NCBI GenBank assembly: GCA_007258455.2
Contig: VDFB02373365.1
Span: 223,953,503 to 224,017,502, forward strand
DNA: 64,000 bases
Origin: Sequoia sempervirens
Taxonomy: Eukaryota; Streptophyta; Pinopsida; Cupressales; Cupressaceae
Reading direction: 5' to 3'
Shown one piece after another: positions 26,760 through 38,019 of this stretch. The position numbers were made by a program, and so were the translations under genes. The notes beneath the pieces are model-generated. The model was given only the letters and a program-made list of their open reading frames with translations, made no database searches and was not told the DNA's origin. The first letter of the stretch is position 1. Each line of letters begins with the position of its first letter.

Positions 26760-27119
26760 CATTGGGAAGAACAAGATTTTGACAAGTGGAAACAAAAGTG
26801 GCAAAGTGTAAGATGAGTAGGCTTTGAAGTTATGAAAAGTGGTGATAAATGGAAAGTGTAGGGTGGCTCCATGGAGAAGAGGATCTCACACATGTGTGAG
26901 AAATCCAATGAGAGAAGAGGTCAAAGGATGACTTGAAGATGGATAGTGACATGTGCATACAAGTTATTAAGAGGCTTGTAGGACACATGTTACATTTCTA
27001 CAAGTTTGGGTGAATGGGTAGAATTAAAAATTAGAGAAAATGTTAATGAGGATTAGGATGTGGATCAAGCTAATTAATCATAGATTTATTAACTTAATCG
27101 AGATTAGGGGAATTGGAAG

Positions 27120-27430
27120 AATATGGACTAAGCTTAAATTAATTAAATAGTACAATATTTAATTAATTTAGGAAAGACTATAGGATAATTAATTAAACAT
27201 GATATTTAATTAATTATAAGGTGGGATGTAATAATTAATTAAATAGTATGATATTTAATTAATTATAGGATGAGATGAAACAATTAATTAATTCAATAAT
27301 AATATTTAATTAATTAATTATAGGATGAAACAAAATAATTAATTAAATAATATGATATTAAATTAATTGTAGGATGGGGTGAAATAATTAATTAAATAAT
27401 ATAATATTTAATTAATTACAGGGCGAAGGT
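27120..27430. repeat. Minisatellite rich in TTAATTAA, about 5 units of 45-60 bp
   Basis: Units have the form aataattaattaaata.tatgatatttaattaatta followed by (t)aggatg-g-gatg. At least five are present, differing by small indels. Each contains self-complementary ttaattaa or atttaattaat segments. Confidence 0.8.
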
Positions 27431-27929
27431 AGAGTTAAAATTTTAATTAATCAAAGGCGTGATGTTAGAATTGGGGTGTCTACATTTTACCCCTCTTTGA
27501 TGCAACATGCAAAGTGATGTTGCGTCAAATAAGTTTAAAACTTGCCCCAATAGGGTAAGAAGATGATGCCCCTCAAGAGACTGACCAAAAAAATAAAATC
27601 AAACGGGATCTCAAAAAGAGGTGGGTTTAGAAGAAAAGAATGCATGTTAGAGAAAGGAAGAAATTAAAGAAATAGGGTGATGGGTGGAGAAATCACTAGC
27701 ATTAGGGTAAAAACTAGGTTAATCGCCACATGTCATGGAAAAACTAGGGTTTTGAGGCCTATAAATAGGCTTTGTAGGATTCAAAGGTGTCATTTTCACC
27801 TTTGCAATTGGAGGGTAGAAGATCAGAGTGAGCGAAGGAGCAATGAAAGCGATTCCTCAACATTTGCATCGTGTGGAGCGATTTTAGGAGTACCAGCACT
27901 CAAAGGATTGTACATCAATGATATGGTCG
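27431..27929 (+). other. Possible LTR end and leader with a TATA-like site, junction to a copia fragment
   Basis: The sequence gaattggggtgtctaca (27464-27482) resembles the 3' end of a plant LTR. A TATA-like cctataaataggc lies at 27759-27771 and is followed by leader-like sequence with a 91-codon ORF (27677-27952) of no known family. Copia homology starts abruptly near 27925, so the copia gag N-terminus is missing. Confidence 0.25.
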
Positions 27930-28490
27930 AAAGTCCAAAGTTACTTGCTTGAATTGCGGTAAGCCTGGACATATTCGTAAATACTAGAAAGAAGAAAAGA
28001 AGAAGAAAAAAAAAATTGATTTTGATTTTGAGTCTGAGAAGGAAGATGGTGTTGCATTCATTGCAACTTTTGCAACTCATGTAGGTAATGATGCATGGTT
28101 AATTGACTTAGTTGCATCTTTGCATATGACCTTTAATAGAGATTGGTTTTTTGAATACGAAGAATTTGATGGAGGTAAGGTGTACTTGGGTGATGATTCT
28201 TATTTAAACATTGTTGGCCGTGGTAAAGTTAGAATCAGGTTTCTTGATGGTAGAATAAAAAATGATTAATGGTGTGTTGCATATCCTTGGTTTAGCACAA
28301 AATTTGTTATCTATGAGCAAACTAATAGATGCACATGTGCAAGTAGTATTTTCTGATGCAGGATGCAAGATGGTCAGAGGTGCTATGGTCATTGCTAGAG
28401 GTTTCATATATGGTACATTGTATAAGCTTGATGCATGCACTGTTGAGTGCAATGGTACTTTTGTGAAAAGAAAGTCTATGAAGAAGTGAG
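27930..28490 (+). pseudogene. Ty1/copia gag zinc knuckle and protease remnant
   Basis: This is the left part of a broken copia polyprotein (27930-31315). A gag zinc knuckle reads CLNCGKPGHIRKY followed by TAG exactly where the last Cys should be. A Lys-rich linker leads to the aspartic protease, WLIDLVASLHMT, where the family has D-S-G-A; the catalytic triad is therefore altered to D-L-V-A. The protease continues as YLGDDSYLNIVGRGKV and, in a shifted frame from 28262, INGVLHILGLAQNLLSMSKL. Stops and at least one frameshift make it non-functional. Confidence 0.9.
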
Positions 28491-28559
28491 GGTTTCACCT
28501 TTAGGAGATGGTCATGGATTTTGGGTACCCAAAGGTGCTCTTTCTTCTAAATCAAAGTT

Positions 28560-29456
28560 ACCTGTAGAGAAAACTATGTTATGTCACTAGAGACTTCACC
28601 ACATTGGAGAAAATGGTCTAAGGAACTTGAAAAATAAAAACCTCGTTGAAGGTCTGTCTGATTGTGATCTTGAATTTGATTTTGTAAGCATTGCATTTAG
28701 GGAAAACAAAATTGTGTTTAGTTCTACTCGAGTTCTCATAAATCTTGTGGTGTATTGGATCTTATTCATTTTGATGTGTTTGGTCCTGTAGACGTTGCTT
28801 CAATTGGAAAATCCACATATTATGTTTCATTTATTGATGATTATAGTAGAAGGACATGGGTATATTTTCTAAAGGTTAAATCTAAAGTTTTTAGTCGATT
28901 TAAAGAATTTAAAGCAATGGTTGAGTTGTAGATTGGAAATAAAATATTTTTTTTGAGGATTGATAATGGCGGTGAATTTTGCTCTAATGATTTTGATAGA
29001 TTATGTAAATATTGTGGTATTCATAGACAAAAGACAACTCCGTATTCTCTACAACAGAATGGAGTTGTAGAAAGAATGAACAAGACACTAATGGAGAAGG
29101 CTAGGAGTATGTTGAGTGGTGCTGGTCTAGAACAAAGGTTTTTGGCTGAAGCCGTTGCCATTGCTTGTTACCTAATTAACAGGTCTCCTACATCAGATCT
29201 TGTTAATAAGACGCCTATAGAGGCATGGTCGGGTCACAAGTCTTCATTAAGACATATTAGAGTTTTTGGTTGTGAGGCATATGCACATGTGTCAAAGGAG
29301 AAGCGAACAAAGTTGGAGAACAAGGTTGTGAAATGTATCTTCACCAAATACAATAATGGTGTGAAAGGATGCAAGCTTTGGGATCTTGTTGCACAAAAGG
29401 TAATACATAGTAGAAGTGTTATTTTTAGAGAAACTAGGCCTTCTGTTATATTGTAG
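28560..29456 (+). pseudogene. Ty1/copia integrase remnant
   Basis: The zinc-binding part is recognisable (LHHIGENGLRNLKNKNLVEGL), with TAG after its first His. The core follows: HFDVFGPVDVASIGKSTYYV in one frame, FIDDYSRRTWVYFLKVKSK, then from 28953 RIDNGGEF and NGVVERMNKTLMEKAR. The acidic residues of the catalytic core are present, but frames change between blocks and TAG codons interrupt (for example near 28929). The C-terminal part includes LRHIRVFGCEAYAHVSKEKR. Typical of plant copia elements; dead in this copy. Confidence 0.93.
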
Positions 29457-29639
29457 CTAGGACAAAATAAATAGGAAGATGTGATTCAATTTCCTTCTAC
29501 ACCTGAGAAAGTTGAATCGAGGCCCATGGATAGACAAGAAGTTGAGGATAGCTCATCTAGTTCTGAATCTTTATAAGAGGAGGAAGAATCTCTAACTTAG
29601 CTTGTTTGTAGATCTACAAGGCATAGACAACCACCTAAA

Positions 29640-31315
29640 AGGTATTCACCTGATGATTGGAGATGTATTTTTGCTTTAAATACTAACATGGATGAACCCA
29701 GATTGGTAGAAGAGGCATTAGGTATGAATGATGCAGAATCTTGGAAGTTTGCTATGGATGAAGAAATGATAGCTTTGAAAAAGAATGATACATGAGATCT
29801 TGTACCATTTCCTGAAGGAAGAAAACTTGTTGGTTGCAAATGGGTGTTCAAGAAAAATATTGGCTCAAATGGAGGTATTGAGAAGTACAAAGCAAAGTTG
29901 GTTGCAAAAGGTTACTGTCAAGTTGAGGGTGTTGATTATGGTGAGATATTTTTTTTCTATTGCAAAAATGACATCCGTTAGATTTTTTCTTTCTATTGCT
30001 GCCGCTTATGATTTAGAGGTTGAGCAAATGGATGTGGAAATCGCTTTCCTTCATCGTGACATGGAGGAAGATATTTATATGACACAGCTAGAACACTATG
30101 TGGTGAAAGGTAAAAGTACATTGGTTTGAAAATTGAAGAAATCTTTGTATGGCCTAAAACATAGTCCTAGGATGTGGTACTAAAAATTTGATACATATGT
30201 GTTGAGTTTGGGATTTGAGCATTCTAAATTAGATCATTGTGTTTATTATAAAACTGATGGTGATTGTTTCCTGTTTATTGCATTATATGTTGATGATATG
30301 TTATTTATTAGTAAAGGGAAAGGCATGATTTTAAAATTGAAATATCAACTTGCTGCTAAATTTGAAATGAAAGACCTTGGTGCAGCTAGACACATTCTTG
30401 GGATGAAAATTAAAAGAGAGTGAAAAAAAAGATATGGCTTGGACAAAGTAAGTATTTCAATTCAATTTTACAGAGGTTTGATATGCATGATTGTAGACCA
30501 TTGTGTGTTCCTATTTCAGTTGGAACAAAGTTATCTATTTTAGATTGTCCAATGTCCCCATCAGAGATGGAAGACATGAGAAAAGTGCTTACCAGAGTGC
30601 ATTTGGAAGTTTGATGTATGCTATGGTTTGTACAAGACCACACATTGCCCAAGCAATGGGAATTATTTCCAGATATATGTCTAATCCTAGTAAAGTTCAT
30701 TGAGATCTAATTAAAAGAGTCTTCAGATATTTGCATGATACCTTAGATTATTCCTTGTGTTATCATAGTAATATGACTAAAGATGAGATTTCCCTTGATA
30801 TTCATGGTTATGTGGATTCAAATTGGGAAGGTGATGTTGATAGTAGAAGATCCACCAGTGCTTATGTGTTTACTTTATTTGGTGGTGCAATTAGTTGGAT
30901 GAGTAAGCGAAAAGTTGTGGTTGCTTTGTCCACTACTGAAGCTGAGTATATGACAACTAATCATGCTTGTAAAGAAGCCATTTGGATTTAGAGACTGTGT
31001 TTAGATATTGGAATAAAACAAGGTGTAGTGACAATTTATTGTGACAATCAAAGTGTGATATGTCTAGCTAAGAACCTGACATTTCATGCTAGGACCAAGC
31101 ACATTGATGTAAAATATCATTTTATTGGAGATATGGTTGAAGATGGAAGGGTGAAGCTGGTTAAGGTAGAGACTTTGATGAGTGTTGCTGATTCTTCAAC
31201 TAAGCATGCGAGCATAGAGAAGTTTAGATGGTGTTCAAATTCAATGGGCCTTTTGGCCCCTAGTAATCAAGAGATGATGTTTTGCACCCTCTCATTGCTT
31301 TTGCAAGGTGTTTGA
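29640..31315 (+). pseudogene. Ty1/copia reverse transcriptase and RNase H remnant
   Basis: The RT opens with WKFAMDEEMIALKKNDT and GRKLVGCKWVFKKN, then KAKLVAKGYCQVEGVDYGE, KKSLYGLKHSPRMWY and the catalytic LYVDDMLF (YVDD codons 30286-30297, intact). It goes on through MKDLGAARHILGMKI, after which TGA interrupts. RNase H is seen as GYVDSNWEGDVDSRRSTSAY, LSTTEAEYM and IYCDNQSVICLAKN, then ARTKHIDVKYHFI. Frames 1, 0 and 2 are used in turn, so at least three frameshifts and several TAG or TGA stops are present. Its 3' LTR follows after a polypurine tract. Confidence 0.95.
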
Positions 31316-31327
31316 CAAGTGGGAGAT
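31316..31327 (+). other. Polypurine tract of the copia element
   Basis: acaagtgggagat directly before the LTR matches the aagtgggagat-type tract that precedes the 3' LTR in many plant copia elements. Confidence 0.6.
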
Positions 31328-31815
31328 TTTTTGGGAAAATGTGTCTCAATCTTGTAATTACATAAGGTACTATTGATATGTCAATGACAGGGGGGGCACA
31401 GGGGGGTTCCCCCCCTACGAGGGGTCTGGGGGCAGCACCCTCGAAATAATTTTTTTATTTATATTTTATTATTGTAAATTTGGACCGTTCATCATTATAT
31501 TTTACTAGCTTGACTTGCCCTAGAAGGCAACCCTATTTTATGAGGGAATTGTATTATGACTATGTAGTGTGATGTAGTTTGAGAGTTTGATAGCAGTCAT
31601 GTTGCCTCTGGATCTTTGGTTGGTGATACTCCTATGAGAAGCTTGCTCTGCAAGTATATTGTAATCTTTGTGATTTCTGAATAATATTATATTGGGAAAC
31701 TTTTGGAGTGTGGGATTTTTCTTCCGAAAGGGTTTTCCCCATGTAAATCACTATGTTGTGATATGCATGATATTTATGTTTATTTTTGTTTAAGTTTCTG
31801 TAACTGAAAAGATCT
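31328..31815 (+). repeat. 3' LTR of the copia element (right end approximate)
   Basis: The LTR starts at a decayed TGTTGGGAAA-type end (here tttttgggaaaatg) and includes the gaataatattatattgg and cttccgaaagggttttcccca blocks typical of copia LTRs. A G/C-rich island (31388-31440) sits inside it and looks like an insertion or local expansion. No matching 5' LTR is recognised, and the right boundary is a guess. Confidence 0.5.
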
Positions 31816-31849
31816 ATAAATTTTTGTATTATTCTCCTCTCAAGATTAG

Positions 31850-32890
31850 TGTAGGAAGTTGTTCCATTGCCTTAGCTTCCTTACACGATCGAGGGGAGCT
31901 TGTGGAGCATGATTTGATGCATGCGGAGGATTCCCTAACTCATGTGTTTATGATAGATGATATTCCAATGAGGGGGATCGAGTTATATTTGGAGGTAGGG
32001 ATGGGGGAGCTTCCACAGTTATCACTATTTAAAACAACATTGATGATAGGGGTTCTGGTACCTGATCGACGATCATGAGGGTTTTCCATCGGGTGGGCAT
32101 AGGTATTAGATAAGATGTTGACGAATTGTACAATTTTTGCATAGGGAGCATGTGTCTTAGCATAGCTAAACATGGAGATGCACTTAGTGGTGTATCGAGA
32201 TGGACAAAGCCTAGGTTGTGGCATGACTTTGCTTCACATTTGGGCCTTTGAGAATTGCATAGTTTTGCGGCTAGTGGTGGAAAGGGGGAGAGGGCCAGAG
32301 CTACCCTATATTTTTGCATACATAATATTTTTGTGACATCGAGGGCTGGGTGATCTACCATACCAGAGTAGGTTATTTATGACATTGATACCTTCATTTG
32401 GTGACCATACCGTGATTGTGAGGTATGGGAGGAGGACGATCTATACATACCATATGTTCAAAGGACTCATTATTTAGTTGGGTGCACTCCTACAATCATT
32501 TAGCAATACCCACCAATACGAGTCATGAGACAATTTGGCTTGTAGTAGACTGTATTGATGTAGGAGGTTGTGTTTGCACACATGGTATGTGAGAGGGGGA
32601 TATAGGGTGGACGCATTGATCCCTACATATCCAGGTAGGATTGGCGGGATCCTCCAATAGTGTCGTGGGATCCACCGAGGCAATTGTAGATGTAGGTACT
32701 AAGCTGAGTATGATGCATGGTGGCCATAGCAGAGGTTAGTACATCTAACTATCCCACAAGATCAACTTGCTCTTGTTGATGCAGAGGAGGAGGAGGACAA
32801 TGATGATGATGATGGAAATGGTGATGATGATGGCAATGGTGATGATAAGGATGATGATGGGGATGGTGGAAATGAGGGAGGTCAACAAGT
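31850..32890 (+). pseudogene. Decayed plant mobile domain (PMD, MAIN/MAIL-like) gene relic
   Basis: Reading through in-frame stops from about 31950 gives blocks in the order of the aminotransferase-like plant mobile domain: a PDRRS-like block, then NCTIFA-stop-GACVLA, then LVVYRDGQSLGCGMTLLHIWAFENC (32200-32290), corresponding to the helix that usually reads LLQLWAWER. RGRGPELPYIFAY and RGLGDLPYQSRLF follow, and an acidic Asp/Glu-rich tail is encoded at 32779-32880. Several TAG and TGA codons interrupt, so it is not functional. PMD genes are known both as cellular genes and as transposon cargo. The assignment rests on motif order only and is moderate. Confidence 0.45.
32779..32880 (+). repeat. 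GAT/GAG trinucleotide-rich tract
   Basis: Imperfect gaggaggagg and gatgatgat runs encode an Asp/Glu/Gly-rich tail in the PMD frame (EEEEDNDDDD). Confidence 0.8.
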
Positions 32891-33009
32891 TTGATAGAGG
32901 AGAGATCCTTGGGCTAGTAGAGGAGAGGAGAGAGCAGCTGAGGAGGATGTATATGTGGATGTGAATATAGAGGATCATCTTGATGACGAGGGTGATATCT
33001 AGGTGCATC

Positions 33010-33640
33010 TAGGACATGTTATAGTAGAGTGAGACTAGCTAAGGCAAGAGTGGATATAGCTCATGTGAGAGCGGGACATGGCATAAGTGAAGGTAGTCCA
33101 CTTGTAGGGATTGCTAGATGGTGTAGGGGGGTAGAGATGGAGGGGCACAACTGGCCACTATTACTGTAGAGAGAGATACCACACAACCCTAGCAATCTAG
33201 GCTCAGGGGGATGTGGCCAGGTTACGACAGGAGCAAGATATCGCTCGACAGGCCTTAGCAAGACAAGGTATGTAGGATATAGTGGGTGATCTCATCTATA
33301 TGACACAAGAGATGTAGCACTATAGGACACTGTATGAGTGGGTTGTACCACCGAAGCATAGAGATCCCAATTTCACAATGAGCAGTAGATCGCACTGATC
33401 GAGGTTAGCCAGATTAGGACCTTTAGTGGGTATGAGGCCACCTCATCCTCGTGGTTTGCCTCCACTGCCATCATCGTCCATGGGGCCAACTCAATAAGAG
33501 GGGGAAAACACATGATAAGTACTTGGAAGATGGTTTTTTCGATTATACCCCAAAGACGTATTGACTTTTGGAGTGTACATATGAGAGAGCTTTGTATATT
33601 TTTGTATCATGACATTATTGTTGATGTACATGAGATATCA
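33010..33640. other. Unassigned sequence after the PMD relic
   Basis: Purine-rich on the plus strand, with no domain recognised. It may be the decayed C-terminal part of the PMD-like ORF or its 3' flank. Confidence 0.3.
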
Positions 33641-33644
33641 TGTT

Positions 33645-34680
33645 TGGACTTTATTATGTGATGGTGATTAGATGTTTATATGAATTTATGAATGTATAGT
33701 TAGATGGATAGTTTTAGATGTATTTTTATGTTATGAGATGCATATGATGTGTGTCTTATTATGTAAAATGATTATGGATAATGATTATGCAAAATATTGG
33801 ATAATGGTTAATGGATAATGATTAATGATTATGGATATGTAGAAATGGATAATATGGATAATGACTTATTATTATGTAAATAATTATGGTTATTTGTAAA
33901 TGAATAATGATCTATGAAAATGATTATGATTATGGATAATGGTTAGTGATTATGATTATGTGAAAAATGTATAAAATAGATAATGATTTTGTGAAATGGA
34001 TGATGATTATGGTAATGATTTAATGGTAATGATGTGTAATGGATAAAAATGAATGATGATTATGATTATGTAATGGATAATGGTTTATGAATATGAGTAT
34101 GATTATGGATGATTATGATAATGTCTATGGATGTGTGAGTATGGATAATGATTTATGATTATAATATAAAACAAAAAATGTATAATAATTAATGATTTTG
34201 GCAAAAATGTATAGGATGGATAATGATGACTTGTGGATAAAATGAATGAAATAGATAATGTAAAAATGGAAATAATGATTATGGACATATAAAATGGATA
34301 AAATGAATAATGATTTATGGATATATCAAATGGATAAAATGAATAATGATTTATGGATATGGAAAATGGATAATGATTATGTAATATATGATGATTAAAA
34401 TGATGATGGTTGTGCAAAAATGGATAATGCAAAATGTATGATTAAAATGTAATGATGGATAATTCAATATAGTTAATGATGAAAATGTGATAATGAAAAA
34501 TGAGTAATGATGATTATGTAAAATGGATGAGGAATAATTATTAATGAATAATGATGAAAATGAAAAGTTAAGATGCTATGATGAATGGGTAATGGATAAT
34601 GCAAACATGGTCAATGGATTAAAATGTAATAATGAATGGATAATGGGTAATGCAAGATAGGTAGTGGATAAATGGTTATT
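33645..34680. repeat. Degenerate GGATAATGATTATG-type satellite or simple-repeat region
   Basis: About 1 kb is built from variants of atggataatgattatg, aaatggataa and gaatgatgatt, with strong strand asymmetry (almost no C on the plus strand). Minus ORFs such as 34103-34432 (His/Tyr/Ser/Ile-rich) are by-products. Confidence 0.75.
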
Positions 34681-36479
34681 ATTTTTGTTCATGATACAAA
34701 ATATAATTAGGTCTAGGTGGGGGGGAGTGGAATCTTAGGTTATGAGGAGGGGGGGGGGCTATGTTGGAAATATGGTAAGCAATCCTAAAGTTTTATATAG
34801 AAAAGGACATTATGCCCCAGTGATATGAATGACCAATGGTGATACCATGTCCTTTGCATGAACTTTGGACTCAAAAACAAACAGAAGATTGTCCCTTAAC
34901 ATGCAATGTATTCTTACAACCTTAGTGGACCATAGGGTGGATGATGTCATATACTTGAGTTCAAAGCATATGCTTCATCCACCTCTACTTAAGTTAGTAG
35001 TTAGCATTGGTGGGTTAGGACAATCAAAAACATTCCATACAAAAAATTACCATGCCCCATTTCACACTTTGTCCAAAACACACCAAAATATGAGTAGATC
35101 TAGAAAGCCTAGACTAGGTGACTCCATGGGTTTGTAAAGAAAATCATAAAAAGAAAAATAATCAATAAAGAAAACATATATCTTGCTAAGGGTTGGGTGT
35201 AGGATAATGATTATGTTGGGCTTGGGAAGGATTCATCCTTATGGGCATGGATAAGGATATTTGGAAAGTTTAATAAGAATGATGATTACCTAACCACGTC
35301 TGTCAGTTATTAATATAATCATGATTTTGTGAGTATTTCTACATGTCAATATGTCGAATGTTAGATTTTGTTTGTTTGTCAACATTTGTTTAGTGAAGTG
35401 GTGGTGAAGTGTGATTCTATTATGGGTGATTTTTTTATTATGGATGGTGAATAATGGAAATGTGATGTTTTTATTATGAAAAACTAGGCATGGTGACCAC
35501 CAATCCTAGGTACACATTCAGGTATTTATTATTGTATCCATTGGGATAGGTAAGATGTATGTGTAGCTTAGTCATGCACATGAGAATTAAATGGTAAAAA
35601 ATGAGGGGTTAGGTAAAAGATGGTGAATGTGTATGGGCGAGGAAGGTCATGAAAGCAGTCTAATCAATCATACATAAATAATGGGAGATGGTGATGGTAG
35701 ATGGTTTATGCATGTGAGTTTTGCTGCAAATGGGGACCAAGTGACAATGAGGGATCATATATGATGGGTGAGGTCATGGTAGAATAATATATTTCATTTA
35801 AAAGGAAGAGGAGGCACATGCAGGGGATGGTGAATGTGTATGGGTGGTGGAGGAGTGCAATGGTTTATGCATATGAGTTTTGGCCTTATGATGCAAATGG
35901 GGACATGGATATGTGTAAGACCGAGTGATAATGAGTGACCATATGACGAGGAAAGGTCATGGTAGAAAAAAAGTTTTCCAATTAGAAGAAGCAAGTGGGA
36001 ATTTGGTGGTTTGGGATTATGGTATGAAAAGATTCCTTGTTAAAGGAAAATGTGGGGGGGGGGTTCATAGTCATGATAGAAAAACTTTCCCGTTATGAAA
36101 TATAGATAAGTGACATGTATTCCAAGATATAGTTAGCAGGTGGTGTGAATGGATTTATTGTAGATGACAAGTGTATGGGTGAATAAGAGATGTAGTATAT
36201 GGTGGGTATGACCCTAAACATGATTCCTGTTTGCTAGGTTTTCACCATGGTACTTACCCAAGGTGCCACAAAATAGTGGTTTTCACCATTGGATAAATTA
36301 TTTCTTTTTACTATTTTTGTATTTTTAATGTATAAAATTTTGTAAGATGCACAATATTCATTGGCTCTTCCAAGGGTTCACCTTCCATAATAGACAATTG
36401 ATAAGCACTTGATCCATATTTTACTGATAATATAATGACCTAATCAGTTGGGTTCAAACTTTCCTTTCTTTTCACAATC
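34681..36479. other. C-poor region, possibly 3' untranslated part and LTR of the host gypsy element
   Basis: The stretch lies downstream, in minus-strand sense, of the host integrase, so the 3' LTR of that element should be here, but I cannot define TG..CA ends. It has long G runs (34742-34750, 36055-36063) and a degenerate direct repeat (35620-36000). No coding sequence is recognised. Confidence 0.35.
35620..36000. repeat. Degenerate direct repeat, about 200 bp x 2
   Basis: Both copies contain gaatgtgtatggg, tggtttatgca(t/g)..gagttttg, gcaaatgggga, gtga(c/t)aatgag and aggtcatggtagaa in the same order (first copy about 35622-35790, second about 35828-35970). Confidence 0.65.
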
Positions 36480-37500
36480 CTATAAATTGTGTTGATTTTC
36501 TTTGAGGATTAAGTCGCCTACCTCAAATTTTTTGGGCTTAATTTTCTTATTATAGCTTTGTCGGATCCAATTTTGGTAAGCTTGGAGATGATTGAGGGAA
36601 TTAGGGCATTTCTTGTCCAAAATTTCTAATTGTTGTAAGCGGGATACATGATATTCTTCATCACCAATGAGATGTTGCAATGATATTATCAGGGATGGGA
36701 GTTTGAACTCAATTGGAAAAATGAATTTAGCATTGTAAACAAGGGAATATGGTGTTTCCCCTATGGAGGTGAAGATGCTGGTGTGATAGGTCCACAAGGT
36801 AGGATTGTGTTAGATATGCCAATCTTGACCAACTCCATTGATTATATTTTTAAGTATTTTCAGGATTGTTTTGTTAGTGGCATCGACTTGACCATTTCCT
36901 TGTGGATAATATGGAATGGAGAAATGGTGTTGGATGTGAAACTTTTGACAGATATCAAAGAATTCTTGATTTTTAAACAGTTTTCCATTTATATGTGACA
37001 ATTGAGGATGGTATACCAAAGTGAAAGATATATAATGAAGGATGAATTTAGCGATTTTCTTTTTGGTGACATATTCCAATGTAATGGCTTTGACCCATTT
37101 AGTAAAGTACTCAATGGTGGTGATAATAAATTTGTGACTGTTGAATGAGGATGGATGAAATTTTCCAATGATCTCTATCCCCCATCATGAGAAAGGCCAA
37201 GTAGTAACAATGGGCTGCAACTCTTGAGATGGTGCATGAATTAAGTAACCATGTTGTTGACATGGATGAAATTTTTTTAAAAAATTACTTGCATCTTGTT
37301 CTATTTTTGGCCAATAATATCCAGTGTCTAGTAAATTTTTGAATAGGGAAGGACCACTAGAATGGGCCCCATAGATACCTTTGTGTACTTCACTTAAAGC
37401 AGTTTGAGCCTCATCTATGTCTAAACACCTCAGGAGGGTCCTATTGAAGGAGCAACGGTATAGAGTATCATCAAGTAACATGAAGCAAGTGGATTCTTGA
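36480..37500 (-). pseudogene. Host Tat-like gypsy element: integrase
   Basis: On the minus strand the zinc-binding part (37481-37185) reads VHKGIYGAHSSG, GYYWPKIEQDASNF, CQQHG. The core follows as TTIEYFTKWVKA, NGKLFKNQEFFD and FSIPYYPQGNGQVDATNKT, and the C-terminal part (36797-36480) as GETPYSLVYNAKFIFPIE and KPKKFEVGDLILKE. The catalytic acidic positions look altered: WG(I/L)D is WGIE, the DNG Asp is Ile, and the Glu of GQ(A)EATN is Asp. In-frame stops also occur. It is the 3' end of the element whose earlier parts lie at 37620-39043, 46856-48454 and 63606-64000. Confidence 0.9.
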
Positions 37501-37619
37501 ATGAATGATTGGCATTGGGAGATGGATAAGTTGGGAGGGAGGGTGTTATCATGGAGGTAATTATATATATCTTGGCACCACAGAGCTAGTGACTATTTTG
37601 GGGTGTGTCCACTAAGGAA

Positions 37620-37995
37620 CCGATTGTTTCCATAACATCAATTGCTTTATTATTTAGATGAGGTATTTGATCAAACTAGATTTGCACGACGTATTATTTG
37701 AAGCTATCCACCATGTGTTTATAGGGAAATAATTTATCATCCTTTGTTTGATATTCATCATTTACTTTCTTGATGACTAGATGAGAATCACCATAGACTT
37801 GTAACTTAGTTATTTTACATTGAATGGAAAGTATAAGCCTTGTAATTAATGCCTCGTATTCTATTATATTGTTTATTTAAGGAAAGGAAATGTGGTAGGA
37901 TTTAGGGATGCAACCACCTTGGGGAGTAACAAATAGAATCCTTGCCCTTGAGCCATGCTTAGTGAATGATCCATCAAATTATAGATTCCACCATG
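37620..37995 (-). pseudogene. Host Tat-like gypsy element: second (archaeal-type) RNase H
   Basis: Minus-strand reading gives WNL-stop-FDGSFTKHGSRARIL, PQGGCIPKSYHISFP, NNIIEYEALITRLIL, LQVYGDSHLVIKKVNDEYQ. This is a complete RNase H pattern with the Asp of FDGS, the Glu of EYEAL and the Asp of YGDSHLV, separate from the RT-linked RNase H at 38020-38450. A second RNase H between RNase H and integrase is known from Tat-lineage Ty3/gypsy elements, which is the basis for placing the host element there. At least two in-frame stops interrupt it. Confidence 0.8.
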
Positions 37996-38019
37996 TTCAT
38001 ATATAGAAAGGATGCCTTC

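Noticed and set aside
32745..33008. ORF rich in Ile (minus) or Met (plus)
   Set aside because: Shadow frames of the GAT/GAG trinucleotide tract; the acidic frame is the plausible one.
34103..34432. 109-codon His/Tyr/Ile-rich minus ORF
   Set aside because: Entirely a by-product of the GGATAATG-type simple repeat.
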